NCBI GenBank assembly: GCA_950295325.1
Contig: OX485807.1
Span: 3,658,501-3,722,500 of the forward strand
Direction of reading: 5' to 3'
DNA length: 64,000 bases
DNA from: Polytrichum commune
Lineage: Eukaryota; Streptophyta; Polytrichopsida; Polytrichales; Polytrichaceae
The notes under the pieces were generated by a model that was not told the origin of the DNA, did no database searches, and saw only the letters and a list, made by a program, of their open reading frames with translations. Position 1 is the stretch's first letter; every line of letters starts with the position of its first letter. This document shows, one piece after another, positions 1-13,500 of the stretch. The position numbers and the translations under genes were made by a program.

Positions 1-810
1 CTTACATTTGGTAACATTTTATGAACTCGATCTAGAAAATAAGTTACACATAGATTATCAAGGATCGTGAGAAATTGTGAATCGCCATTTGCATGGACTT
101 CACTTATGTTTCTTGCATTAGAGAGACATTACAAGTTGAGAAGATTTTATAAACTTATAATGGGCAAGTAGGGTGAGCCTTCCGTGGTGTAAAACTGTCA
201 TAGGTAGTAGATACCTTCGGCCCAATATAGAGTTCCATGCAAAATATGCCATTTTTGCATTAGATTAAGCTCGTTCCCATGTAGAAGATTCCAGCATGTC
301 CGAGGCATTCTATGATTTGATTTTCCTGGAAATAGGAGTCATTTGCTGAAAATTTTGCCCAAACTGACACATCCTGTGCTATTAGATCCTTTGAATTCAC
401 GTAACTTGTAAAGAATATCTAAAAACCTTACATCTGCTTCCAATACCTTCTCCATTGGTCCTTGAAACCCTCATGAGAATCAACTTAGATCCTCCTCAAG
501 TCTACATTCTCCACCAATGAGAGATCCTTTACCAAAGTTGACTGGAATTATTTACCCTCAAGCTTCCCTCAATCTGTTGGGTAAAGTAGCCGTCGCGTCT
601 GGTAGACACTGGACAAACTCATTTCTAATCACCGCCCCAAGTCTTAATACATAGAGTCCCTTAAAGCTGTGAAGTTCCATACATGTAGTTGTCATTCTCT
701 AATTTGGAATGTTGGAAATGGGTAGTGACCAGGTGAGAGAGGAGTTATAGTACACCTATATTCGATCAGCACTCCATTGGCATCCTATAGGGTATTGGAA
801 TTTCGACCAG
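1..810. other. Spacer, nothing recognised
   Basis: AT-rich sequence with no long open frame, no recognisable protein motif and no repeat that I could pair elsewhere in the window. Confidence 0.5.
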
Positions 811-1133
811 GGTGGGATTGAATTTCGATAAGGCTAGAACCAATGGTGTCATGACACATGTCTTGGTTTTGAGTGCTAAAGTGAGAAGGAATGAATGAGT
901 GGTTAAAATGAGCGGTAATGGCGGACTCTACATATTGGTAGTATGTTTGGGCCAACTTTTGGCTTAAAATTTCCACAGTGGTTTCAATTTAAGGAATAAA
1001 ATTACCGAAAAATTTGCAGTCCTCCTTATTGCTATTGTCGTACACGGGATTTTTTTTGGCACCGCCTTATACTTCTCCAGATCTGGCGCATAATCCCTTA
1101 AGTGATTGGTTATGGGCGCCTCTACTCTCTAGC
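811..1133. repeat. Direct repeat, copy 1 (partner at 5087-5397)
   Basis: About 310 bp reading in the same order and orientation as 5087-5397. Both copies share, in sequence, the words aggctrgaaccaatrgtg, catgacacatgtc, gctaaagtgagaagga, taaaatgagc, cctccttatt, and ttaagtgattggttatgg followed by cgcctctactct. Divergence is roughly one base in five, with small indels. No coding capacity or clear terminal repeat was seen, so the class is unknown. Confidence 0.7.
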
Positions 1134-4100
1134 CGTTGAAAAATTCAGCATGATGGAAAAAGGATGTTAAAGGGCACGACTATACTCAAGTTTTTGTCTA
1201 GACTTGTTATCATTAATAAATTGAACTATGCTCTGAATATGGATGGGGAAAGATTCTTGCCTTTGGAAATTCACTGTAATTCCAATACTCTAGAATAAAT
1301 TGTGTTTTTTCTTGTTTAAACATTGTGATATCAATTTTCAAGCCTATAAAAAAAACACTCCATTATCACACCCGTACCACACTTATGCAAAATTGTTGAA
1401 GTTATCAGAAATGGGTTTGTCTACCTTACTACTTATGGCCTGGGGATTCTTCAGAGTTCATTGAACATGGAGCCCATGGATCATCATTGGCACTTCAAAT
1501 TGGACTTGGAGCGTAGGATTACCTAGCTATGAATCCCAAGCTTGAGTTGCATAGACTACCAACTCCCTCCAATGGAAGCACACCAAAATGTCGTCATGAT
1601 TTTTGGCGTGCTTTTGGAATTTAAAGTTGCTGGGCCCGTCACCCCAATATTTTGCCATAAAAGTGTGGTAGGAGGGGCACCCGCAATGAGTGTTGTGGCT
1701 CACATGATTTGTGCTAGTCTTATGGAGAGCATGAAGGAGGGTCAAAAACAATGATGTGGTGGCATTGCCTAGTACGCATGGTATACATACAAGAATAACT
1801 TTTATATATTAGTGTCATTGAGTTAGCTTCATATGAGGCGGGGGGCAAGTCATGCTTGCATACTAGAAGCCCGAAATTGCCACATTGGATTAGAATTCCT
1901 TTGCCACAACTTGTTGAATTGAAACCTTCTTGTCCATAAAATTTTACTTCTTCACTTTTAGACCTTTTTTATTTTTTATTTTTTATTATGGATCATAATA
2001 GACCCCACAAGACCTTGATGATGTTGGTAAGCTGATTTCTAGGTCAAACAGTGGGGGCGGAAAACTTCCCTTATCCCAAGTGGGTGTGAAGCAAAGACTT
2101 TGTAGGGGACCTTGTCCGTTCAATCCAAATAAAATACTTATACTAATTTAAGAACAAACACTTTCTAGTTTTTTTTGATAAACCATTTCTCTAGCCCTCA
2201 ATACACGAGGTTATTAATAGTTGAGTTGTGATAGCACTAAATGTTCGAAAAAATGTCACAACAACAACCAAGGTGGTGTGGGGCTTACATGAAATGCACA
2301 TACAATCTCATCTTCAAACTTTAGGATCCCAAGAGTAGGTGTTTTTGAACTAAAATGAGAATTATACATGTCAAATTTTGAGTCATTGGAATGCGAATAC
2401 CACTTGTGTCATGAGGAGATCATTGGCATGTGAGAACTTCATGTACCTAGATTTAAAGACCAATCTAATGGGGTCTATTAAATTGGACTTTAGGGATTGA
2501 GGGACCCTCATATTTATCTAAAGTTATATGAAATTCTATTTTTATGTGGGAGCTTTATTTCTAATAAAATTTTATATTATAATTGATAAATTAATGAGAT
2601 CCAATGTCTTCATTAACCTTTTTTATTTTTTGCTTCATTTATTCTACTACTTAAGTTTTTTTTCCTCTGCCAAATAATGACTAAAGAAAAGCACGCTAGG
2701 AATGCAATGGCGTAAAATATCAACAATGAAAAGTATCAATGCCATATACATTTTGAAATGGTTCGTAAACTCTTGTCAAAGAAATGGTAGACCATTGAAA
2801 ATGTTACCAAGGTTAAAATATTCTCCTTCTAAGGTAAATGGCACAACACTACCACCTCCGAGGCAGGGCAAGAGATGGTCTCTGTCAGTGCTACTAGCCA
2901 ATCCTGATCATTTGCTTCTTTAGAGATCTCACCGTTAGGTCCGCTACACTTGTAGTCATAGACTTTGTTGTTGGGAAGCTTTTGTGCAATGTTGGGGATG
3001 TTGGCAAACACAAGTTGGTTGAGTGAACATTATTTGGCAACAACCACTGCCGCATCTACTAGCAAGTTCACTGCCTCCTCTTCTGGCTCGGGGATTGTTG
3101 GCCAAAGCATTTTGGATGTGTGCATGGAATTTTTGCAATGTTCCCCAATTGAGGATGTAAGTGACATGGCGCTGGAACATATAGTCGAATCCATTTAGAT
3201 TGTAAGGTGGCCTTGGTTGGGAGGGGGACTTGAACCTGTGAGGGAGGGCGATCATCTATTTGTCATTTAACAATGCTAAATTTTGTTTGTTTTGCACATC
3301 AAGGCCCCCGTAAACGAGCCATGCCACAATCGTTGTTAACAACCTTGGGCGGTCTTTTGGCACATGCGACGACCTCAATATTTCTATGTTGAGATGAACG
3401 ATGGCAGAGATGGAATAAGAAGAGGAGCGCAATTCCATAATGGATTTGTGATTGATTGCAACGTCCCTCGCATGGTAATTCTTAGAAGCAAGTACCACAG
3501 TGAATGGGAATCCATATTTTAGTGAATGCTCCAACTCCCCTGAAGCTATAGGTGCTAGGGTTCAAGACTCCTAGTTTGATTGTTGCGATCCCAAGATGAT
3601 TGAACTCATGTGCATTCACTCCATGAATATCATATTGTCTTCGTCATGTTGTCCTCAACTTCTGCTACCACTATGTTCAAAGGTTTTGGAGCCTTCTATC
3701 TGGTTAGCACTGATTTCTTACACAACAACACGTCGCCCTAGCATTTACATTGCACCAAATCTTAAGATTGGGCGTTTATAATGATTGATCCCACCATAAT
3801 TCCTAAATTGTGCCTTATTCCGCAAACCATGTCCGAAGCTCAAACCTAGTTTGCTTGGCTTAAGAATATACACACCACTTGTCAATGGCCCATTGGTTGG
3901 TCAAATTCTTGCTAGACCACTCAACCCATGACCCACTAGAAAAAAATTGCTACACTGCACGTCAAGCCCAAACCCAATTTTTTGTGGTGGGTCCACATGA
4001 GGCCACCTAACTTTTGCCAAAATTTCAACCCATTCTTTGAAATTGGAATCCCTTAACAAGGGTTTCCCTATGATTCGGAGTCAAATACGATCTTGAGAGC

Positions 4101-5086
4101 ATTTAAGGGTTAACAATGGAGGTATGAGGGGGCAATCATTTTGCAAATGCTAGTCGTTGCCCCTTTTATTTGTCATAAGGTATTAAGCGTTCTCATAAAT
4201 AAAAAATTAAAGCACTGTAGGGTATAATATGATTAAGTTTTTCAATTTATGATATGTACACTCCATATTAAATTGTCGTATTGCCTTCTTCCATTACCTA
4301 ATTTGTGAACTCGTGAGCATTGGAAATATGCTTGGTTGGGCAAGACCCTTACCAAACGGCTCTACTTGGCCCTAGCTCACGTCAAAAGTTTCTCCCAACC
4401 TCAAACACAATATTTGTGAAAATGTCACATTCACATGTGACGTTTTCTTTTCTAAGACCAACTTCGTTTCTAGTCTTGTGGAATGCACTTGAACTTTGGA
4501 AAGAGTTGTAGTTGATAAAAATTTGTGTAGTTGGCAAAAGCTACCTCCAAAGACCAATTCAAACCGGCCTTCCTTGCATTCGAGAAAACGACATATATGA
4601 CATTGCCATGAATACCATGTTCTCATCTCAACACCAAATTCAAGACTTCCAATTGGATGTACTAATGTGAGTCATCTCAATGCCAAACATTTTATTGTAA
4701 TTAAACTCTGGTAGCCACCGACCATTTGGCATTGACCAACCTCCGTTGTGGACAAAACAAAAGTTGGAAATGTGAAATGGGGTGATGTACGACGCCAACA
4801 ATGATAAGATTATAAATGATCACCCAACCTAACAATGGGGTTAACTATACCCCCGGAGCAAGTTCAATTATTACTAAGAATATATTTTCATTAAATTTAG
4901 ACATAACATCAATAATTTTGAAAACATTTCATTTTAAAAGAAATGACTTATTCATTTAATTTGAGAGTCTAGAGTTTATATATATGGAAACCTAAATTGA
5001 CGTTTTATGAGATCTTATGATAATAATAATGTCAGACCTATTCAGGTGTTGCAATAGGTATAGTTGAACTACCTATTCCCGTTGGG
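1134..5086. other. Spacer with short unassigned open frames
   Basis: No gene could be supported. Around 2.7-3.6 kb the base composition is less AT-rich and overlapping frames of 60-99 codons exist on both strands, but none shows a recognisable domain and several rely on non-ATG starts. This could be a decayed gene or transposon body. Confidence 0.4.
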
Positions 5087-5397
5087 ATTAAATTTTGATT
5101 AGGCTGGAACCAATAGTGCCATGACACATGTCCCTATTTTGAATGCTAAAGTGAGAAGGAAGGAGTGGTTAAAATGAGCAGTTATGGTAGACTCTAGAAA
5201 TTGATAATATGTCCATGCCAACTTTTAGTTTCAAAAAATCACAGTATTTTTAGTTTAAGGAATAAAGTTACCAAATTTTGTGCAATCCTCCTTATTTCTA
5301 TCTTCCTACACGGAATTTTTTTGCTCCACCTTGTACTTCTTCAAATCTGGCACAAAATCTCTTAAGTGATTGGTTATGGACGCCTCTACTCTAGCTT
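5087..5397. repeat. Direct repeat, copy 2 (partner at 811-1133)
   Basis: Second copy of the 310-bp dispersed repeat, same orientation. It ends at cgcctctactct, as copy 1 does, and the flanking sequences on either side are unrelated, so the shared segment is a dispersed unit and not part of a longer duplication. Confidence 0.7.
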
Positions 5398-5769
5398 ACC
5401 ATGTGGAATATTTTCAAAGGTTGAGTCCATTGTTTAGTTTGCCAATTGGTTTGCAACTTTTGCATGGCCATGGACGTTTGTTGCCTAAGTCGTGGTGTTG
5501 AGCAACTCTTTTATACTTGATCAAGTCAACTAAAAGCCACAAGTGACTTTGATTCCTTGACAAAAATCTGAGCTTAATTTGGTCCATAAAATTATTTTAA
5601 GATATAGAACTACTTGATATGAGTGTGTATACACGTGGTTGATTTGCGGACTTCCCACACAGCTGGGTCAAAGTAAGAAATAAATATAGCATCACCTTTT
5701 AAAAAATTGACTTAATTATTCCAACTCACAACTTGATGAACTGTACTAAATTGTGGGGAAATCTCTAAA

Positions 5770-6334
5770 GGGCACTTCACACTATGGCTGAAGGTCGAGA
5801 GCCCGTCGATTTCCACCAATCAGATTGTAAAAAACCAAGAGTTCAGCCTCTCGTTCCTTCACACTAAGGTCAAAGTCCAAAGGTTGTTGCAATTTAAAAT
5901 GCTTACTTTTTGAAGAAGGCGACGGACTCTCGAAGGAAGTTTGGGTCAGACGGGAATGGAAACCCAAACTATGGTCGAGAGACCGTTGGTTGTTTTCCAT
6001 TAATAATCCAATCATTGACAATATTTCGGCCGTTAGATTGGAGGGGTTCTTTTGAGCAAGGAATAAAGTGGGATGCTCTTTTGGGTTTGGACTTTGGGCT
6101 TGGCCTTTGGAGGCCTCACATTATGGTTGTCCAAGTTGAGAGGCCGTGGGAGTTCATGGCCAAAGGTTTGGACTTTGGGCTTGGCCTTTGGAGGCTTCAC
6201 ACTAGGCCTAGCCGAAGGCTCCACTTACTATATTTTATTGGGTATTTTCAACCCATTTCTTTGGACTCTCAACAAAGTTTGGCCACTCAATCCCACAGCC
6301 TCTCGATTTGGATGGCCATAGTGTGAAGCGGCCC
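5770..6334. mobile_element. Non-autonomous TIR transposon, GGGC...CTTCACAC ends
   Basis: The left end reads GGGCACTTCACACTATGGC. The reverse complement of the right end reads GGGCCGCTTCACACTATGG, so the element has inverted termini of about 20-33 bp with a few mismatches. Inside, a segment of about 30 bp rich in 'ctttgggcttggcctttgg' occurs twice (from 6085 and from 6166, period 81). The ends resemble those of the element at 41313-41806, which has a TAA duplication typical of PIF/Harbinger. Here the flanks (aaa / tac) are not a clean duplication. Open frames inside are chance products of the internal repeat. Confidence 0.65.
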
Positions 6335-6910
6335 TACGTTGGCCAATGACCAAAGGTACCTGCAAGTCATTATGGGTTAATTATAGTAGTTGGAATCTCA
6401 ATGGTTCACTAGAACAATAACATGCTCGAATTGCACACCAAAATGTTGAGGACTCATTGGATAATGTTTTATTATCCAAGCATACTAATTCTAACTCAAT
6501 GAAAAAGAATTTTAGATATTTTAACCTTTAACTGTTGGAGTAATTTGGATGGGTGTTTTACCTTAAGTGTTCATAGCTCACAATGGCACATAACATTATT
6601 TAGCACTAGGGTGTTGCACTCATAGTGCTAAGAATTCAAAAGAATTGTTTCCACTTGTGTAGGGTCACCCTTGCAAAATGAACAATATTTAGTTTAAGTA
6701 TTGCTCAGTTCACAAGGTGACTCCGGCAGCTAGGCGGACCTCTTACTTAGTAATCGGACGTTGCATGCGCTTAACGATTAAAAAACCCCAACCATTCAAC
6801 TACATGCCAGCTGGGCCATGTAAATTTGAAGCTAGCTAGCCTAGCTCACACAAACTTGAGAATACTTGGTGGTGGACTTGCATGTGAGAATGATGCTAGG
6901 CCTCTCCTAT

Positions 6911-7468
6911 GATATACCTGGATTAAAAGCTTTTAATGTTGTATCATGCAAGAAAGAAAAACTAACCATATTTTGTTGTACTTAGCAGGTGAGCTAGTGG
7001 TGTTTGGAGTCACACAACTCCAAAGAAAGAATGAGGTCACACAACTCAAGAGAGAATGGTGCACAAGGGTAGGATAACTCATGAAGGAATTGTGCACGGG
7101 AGTTAGACAACTCCTGATTAAAGATCTTTGCATTGAAGTTAGACAACTCTAACCGGGAGTTAGAAGCCTCCCTTTAGAAGATCTTTGTGTTGGAGTTAGA
7201 CTATTCCAACTAGAAGATATGAATTGGAGTTAGACAACTCCTGGCTGATGGATGTTATTCATTGGGAGTTGTTTAACTCCGATGTACAATTTTTTCATTG
7301 GTTGTCCAACCCTTGTGCACCATTCTCTCTTGGGTTGTCTAACATGATTCTTTCTTTGGAGTTGTCTAACTTCAAAGACCATCTACTCACATACTAAGTA
7401 CATCAAAATATGGTTAGTCTTTCTTTCTTGCATAATCCAACATTAAATCTATTAATCCAAGTATATCA
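6911..7468. mobile_element. Foldback element with ~175-bp inverted arms
   Basis: The left arm (about 6911-7080) and right arm (about 7290-7468) are inverted copies at roughly 80-85% identity. The left arm starts gatatacctggattaa; the reverse complement of the right arm starts gatatacttggattaa. Both then share tgcaagaaagaaa, actaaccatattttg and gagagaatggtgcacaagg. The interior repeats gagttagacaactc-type palindromic words several times. No coding frame. A transcript would fold into a long hairpin. Confidence 0.7.
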
Positions 7469-10400
7469 CAACCCCTCCCCCCAAAACCCACTTAAATGGG
7501 TCTTGGACCAAGTTTCAATGTACATTTATTGAACATTTGAGGCATGTCAAAAATACCTTCCTCTAGGTTAATAAACGAAAACTTTCCCTTCTCATTTTTT
7601 TAATATTATGTATAGTTGAAAATTTAATCTTGTAAAATTCATTTGAGTATAAAGTGGCTAGCCCTAGAAACTTTGTAATTAAAAAAAAAAACACATAATT
7701 TATATTTTGATAACCAAAATATGTATATGATTTTTAATATATTTTAATATAAAGCTAAGTTTTATGAATCCCACATCATGTTTCCACTTTTGAATTACTA
7801 GAGAATGGGCTTGTATTCCTGAGTGTCTTGCTAGGGTTTAATCAGTAGAAAATTTGGGAGAATATACCACTTGGGACCTTATTTTGACACATTGAAAAGC
7901 TTCCATGGGAAAGGGTTTAGGGGTGACGTGTTGGATAATGTATCACCCAAACATCCACGAGGCAGACCTTACTTGAAGAGACCTCAAAATTTAGAATCTA
8001 CACCACTTAACACACCACGTGAGATGATCATTGACGTTAAACTTATAATTTATGGGTATTATGCCCCTCCTCTATTATACAAGCAATTAAAAGTTGACCA
8101 ATTATATCAAATGTAATTTTTATTTTTAATATTATTTTATTTAAATGACCTTTTTTAAGGTATCAAATGTTATTTTTATTTTTAATATTATTTTATTTAA
8201 ATGACCTTTTTTTAGGTATCCAATGATTTTTTTTAATAAAAAAAAACCCACCTTGAACCTAATTTTGAAGGTATGGATGCTTCTATAAGTAACTCAAAGT
8301 CTAATGAAACACAAAAAATCAACTTATGTGAAGCTCACGCTTGAGAGAGTTACTTGAATCCTTAAACATGCATGGGGTTTTTTCACTATATGAATAAACT
8401 AAAAAAATGCACATGGACCATTTTTTTTGGTCATTGATTCTTTATTCAAAGTTGTAGAAACTCTATTTAGGGCACAAAATTGTAACACAAATCCATTCAT
8501 TGCCAACATTTTATTGTAACGCCCTTACTTTGTAACTCTAGAGTTCTTTAATAGTTGTATGATATTCATGGGATTGCAACTCCATGAATTGAAATGCAAA
8601 TTTTTAATGGCTTCTAATGTATTATAGTGCAATGTAAAAGGTATAATTTCTATATCCCTAGTGTTCCAATATCTATCACATGTATAAATCATAAAATGTA
8701 GCTTCAAATATAAGAATAATATATTTTGTCAAATATGCAATTTTGTCACCAAAAACTAGATTATACATATTTTTGAAAAGTGTGGATCCTAGGGCAAGAC
8801 ACTTTAATTTCAAACGATTTTAGTATTAAAATTTATAGATTAAAAACTATAAGAAGAGAGTTTTCATTTAATTTGAAGTGAAAAACCAATGAATTATTTT
8901 TGCTCGGGACGTGTCTCAAATCTTCAATGAGTGTTCATTGAACTACCACAAAAGCTTGGTCTAAGATTGGTCTAAGGTAATCTAAGGTAGTCTAAGGAGA
9001 TTTGAAGGGGAGGTCTACAGTAAGGGTAAATCTTTAAAACTCCCAACATGTAGCAAATAAATATACAAATTGCCAATGGGCTATATTATAAAAGGTGCAA
9101 GGGGATCCTAAAGGGATTACAAGGCTGGAAAGCAAAGTCTCCATGAAGCAAATTTGTTAATCTCTATCTTAAGATCACATTCATACAATTGATTAAATTC
9201 ATACAATTTTTAAATTGATGGAGAATTAATGTTGCATGTTCTCAAATAACTTGGTTCCAAACTCCATCCAAATATATGTTTAGTTTGAGATGGAGTTAAA
9301 TAAAGCTTTAAAGCTTTAGGTTAAGCTTTAGGTTTTCTTAAAAATTGATAATCAAATCACATGTAGGTTTATAATATATCAGAATATGAGAGTTAATTAT
9401 AGTAATATATAATTGATACAAAAAGAAGCTTTGCCTATAATTTTATGTACATCAAACAATGTACGACATCAAAATGTTTTCCACACTCTCAAAGTTTTTT
9501 GTTTAGTTGAATGAGAATGAACACACATTACACTTTACAAAACAACAATTATTTTAAATCGCTTTATTTGACATATTTGTAGGTTAGGGAGGGTTGATTA
9601 AATTGCATATTTGAAAGTCAATTGTTCTTCTACAATTAAACTTGGATTTCAAATGCAAAAAGGATTCAACAAGATACAAATAAAACAACCCAATGTAAGA
9701 TGAAAGTTAAAATAAATTGACAATAAGGTGGATCTATTGGTAATTATGAGACACCCACATTATGTTGGATTTGTTATAATTATGCACATGAATAAACACT
9801 AACCCCGGGTACACAACTCCCGTATTATATGGCCCTGATTATAATCACGTATAATCCATTTTAGTCCAATATTGAGTGATATAATTTGTTTTGATATAGG
9901 AAACTCTTGTAGCCCTTTTAACAAGGAACACAAAAATTTAATTATATAAAAATTTAATATTTTCCTTGAAACATATAATTGCATTAAAATATAATTATAT
10001 GAATTTTTTAATACATGTACCATAGGCCAAACTACCCAACTTTTTGGGCTTTCTTGGAAAAAATTCAAGATTTTTCTATTATAAAAAAAATAAATTCCAA
10101 TGACTTTCAATTTTAATTAGAGGCAACTACTTGTGTAATTTTTAAAAAATTAGATGGTCTACATGTTAAAAAAATTAGGTGTTTGAATTCTTTATATATG
10201 TTGTGAATTTTTATGCAACCTCACTTTTTCTACATCTCATTTTATTAAGTTGGTTTTCACCCAACTTTTTGGTCCTTTTATTTTTGTATGATTTGATATA
10301 ATTTTTACAAAAGCCGTCCACTAAGCCGTTTTAATACCGATGCCCCCAGGACACTAACTTTATTGGTTTGCCACCTATCAATTATTGAAGATGCAATTTA

Positions 10401-10500
10401 AATCTAAGATTCTAACCCAAGTGGTCTTTTATGGTGTTGACAATGATTCCATAAAGCAATTCGTTTGTCCTAATAAAAAAATTAAAAAATAAAACTTATT
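7469..10500. other. AT-rich spacer
   Basis: Very AT-rich sequence with many short homopolymers. I see no gene, no RNA gene and no transposon ends, apart from the tandem duplication at 8105-8216. Confidence 0.5.
8105..8216. repeat. Two-copy tandem repeat, period 56 bp
   Basis: The word tatcaaatgt recurs at 8105 and 8161, each followed by the same AT-rich block ending in taaatgacctttttt. Two nearly identical copies; looks recent. Confidence 0.85.
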
Positions 10501-13500
10501 ATCTACTGGAGGGAAATTTCAGAAAAGAACATGGGCATTGAACTTGTTGCTTTTGTAACTTTTACATTGTCGGTCACATATTTTCTCAATTGTTTTCTTC
10601 CAAGCATGTAGACTTCCATGGTCCTTATGGAAATGAACTTTGGACCATCCCACACTGTTGTGAATCTAGTAGAAATGATGCGGTTTGTATACTTACAAAT
10701 TTGTTGTGTCGAATGGCCCAACAAGCAGCTACGGATTAGAGGATCACTCACAATTGCCCGCAGTCAGGACCTTGAAATTATCATCCACAGGGTCCATATC
10801 AACTGGGCATCGACTTCATGTGACTGCTCACATGCACCACCGACACAGTTCCATTTTGTTAGGTACTTTAAGTTGCAACTTGTCATGTGAGAACAACCAT
10901 GGGCTGCAATGAATTGAGACATCACAGGGAGATTTCTTAATAGGACGACTGTTAATAACCTCATGAATGAAAATCTTAAAATCATTATGACTAGAGTTTG
11001 TTAACAATTAGGTGTGCTAAATTGCTGACCAGATTGGAACAACATATCATTTGAATGATCATGGTGAACTTTGACTAAGCTTAAGTCAGTTTTGTTTGGG
11101 ATGCAATTCGTTTCAGCTGTAGATTGACTTGGATCTGTAACACGAGGATAACAGTAATCTAACCCAAGTGTTGGTTGTTTCTGATAGCCTTCCAATTTTT
11201 TTGTAAGTTGTGAAGAAGTTGGAACTCTGGTTCTGCACGAAAAAAACTTTTAGTGGTCAAGGACAAAGTACGATTACATAGAACCAACATTGGGGATTGA
11301 GCCTGTGACTTACTTATTGAAATGGTCAGAAATCAAAAGAGGCAGCAGACCTGCCTATGCTGTCCACAAGCCTGACCTGGTTTTTTTGTACTGACATGCC
11401 AGACTGCAGTGAAGTCCGTAAAAAAGAGGGTTAGAGAAAAAATTTAAATACGTTGCATATATACTTTACATGTGGTGACTTTCACTGCAGCTTGTAATCA
11501 ACTCATATGGTCCAAAAGTACGTGTTCTCTCATAACAGATGTCAGTAAATATTAGACAATATTTATTCACAAGTCTTGAACTGAGAATATTGTCTGAATC
11601 AGCTCAACCCTTCAAGTCAAAATTGTGATATATTTTGATTTTATGAGAAAGTTTCAAGTTGTCACACTTCAAAGTACTCAAATGATTTTTTTAAGGCCTA
11701 ATGTTTAGATTTGACTTATGGATGTGCATTTTGATCATCCTTGACAATTATATGTTGAGTTATTTCTCACTTACGAACAATCTTTGGAGTAATTGTAGAA
11801 AGCCCTAACGCATTCAGGGGTTAATTAAGCAACCCTCTCTTTATCATCAACCGCTGGAATTGCAGAAAATCATTTGGCACTTTAGAAGTTAATTTAGGGC
11901 TTGGGCTGATTCACACGCAATTTCTAGTGGTGGAAAGAATACATTTCAGAACATGCTGCAACACTCATAATTGTACCATTGGGTCTGACCAATCTCGTGC
12001 GTGTTTGGCACAGTGGTGAAGGCATGGCTAACTGGCCTACCACGCACTGTCCGCAACGGCTTTCTGCACATTACTTCTCACCGAGTAGCTTGACTTTGAC
12101 TGCAGGTATTCGACACTAGCAAACGTCAAAGAGCTGCATTGTGGGCATGACACCTTCACTGTGCTTGAAACTACAGCAATACCGATGAATCTATGATGAA
12201 CATGAAAACTAGTGTACACGGAATTAGTGCTATAAGAGAGGCAACATTTAAGTGTGCGGAGGGACAACAACATCAGAGAAGCCAATGCTAGTGAGAGACC
12301 CATGAACTTTCAATATTTTCTCCATTTTGTCCATCCATACACCTAATTTTGCTACATGGAGGGATGACAAAACACACTTTCAATTCACGATTGTCAAGAA
12401 CAGGGGAGCCTGAAGGGGATAAGACTTCCGGTATAGATATGTCCCGACTTTTCCTTTCAGCAATTCCAAGAGGTAATGTGTTGGAAATAATGCATTCAGG
12501 TCCATACAATGTAATAAAATCTGTTGGTTTACCTGAGTCTCATCGTATCTCTTCAGAATGTTTTCCTGTCATAAAAATGTCCACATGATATTATCAATGA
12601 AAATGCAGATACATCCACTAAAGTAAAATGCCTAGGCAGATGTCTTCACCAAAGTGGAATTTCAAACCGTGAGAATCTAGTAAGCGTTTTGAATGCCAAG
12701 CCTGACATCGAGATTATTTCATCAAGAATTACTAATAATAAATTAGATTTCTCTAATAGGACTACAGAGTGATTGGCACGAGTGTGTTGAGCAGGAGCCA
12801 ATAACAGTTGTACATCGTATGCACATGCTCTTTAAATTACATCCTCCTCACCTGTAGCTGTTAAGAGGGATCAAGACTTTGAAGTCTGTCTATACTGTTG
12901 TTAATTATGCATCCCCATTGACTTGATATTGAGCACCTGAAACACACAACGGCGAAAATTGAGTGGACATTAAAATAGGGATTGGATGACCTCAATAATT
13001 CCTAACTAGTTATATGCTCCAGCACAAGGTGATGTCTGTCTTTGTTCTTAATTATGGCATGTAGTGAATCTAGAGACTTCTTCTTTTCTGCTGATTAATA
13101 CCGCCCTAAGTGGAGGAGGGAGAAACAGAGAGATGCACTTGAACACACGCATAAGTGTAAATGCAGATATCATGATATAATCAAAGTGCAAAGAACTCTT
13201 GTAAACATAAGTGGTTAGAGTTCCAGAGGAAGAACTTGAACCATGCTTTTGACTTTACCTGAGTGACCAGATAGTAGAAGATAGTCTGATGAAACACTCT
13301 CAATTCGTTAGCTCATTCGAACACGAGGGTCAAATATACAACATAAGCAATATCTGCCTTTACCGGGTTTTGAATCTTGATTATAAACTTTTGGGATCAA
13401 GTATCTCCACTTCGGAATTGCTGACAGTTCAACCTGACAATTGTCAAGAATTGTCAGGTTGAACTGTCAGGATATAACAATTCAACCTGACAGAAGCTTC

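Noticed and set aside
6033-6326. Open frames on both strands rich in repeated LDFGLGLW / PPKAKPKVQT
   Set aside because: They arise from the 81-bp internal duplication of a non-coding MITE.
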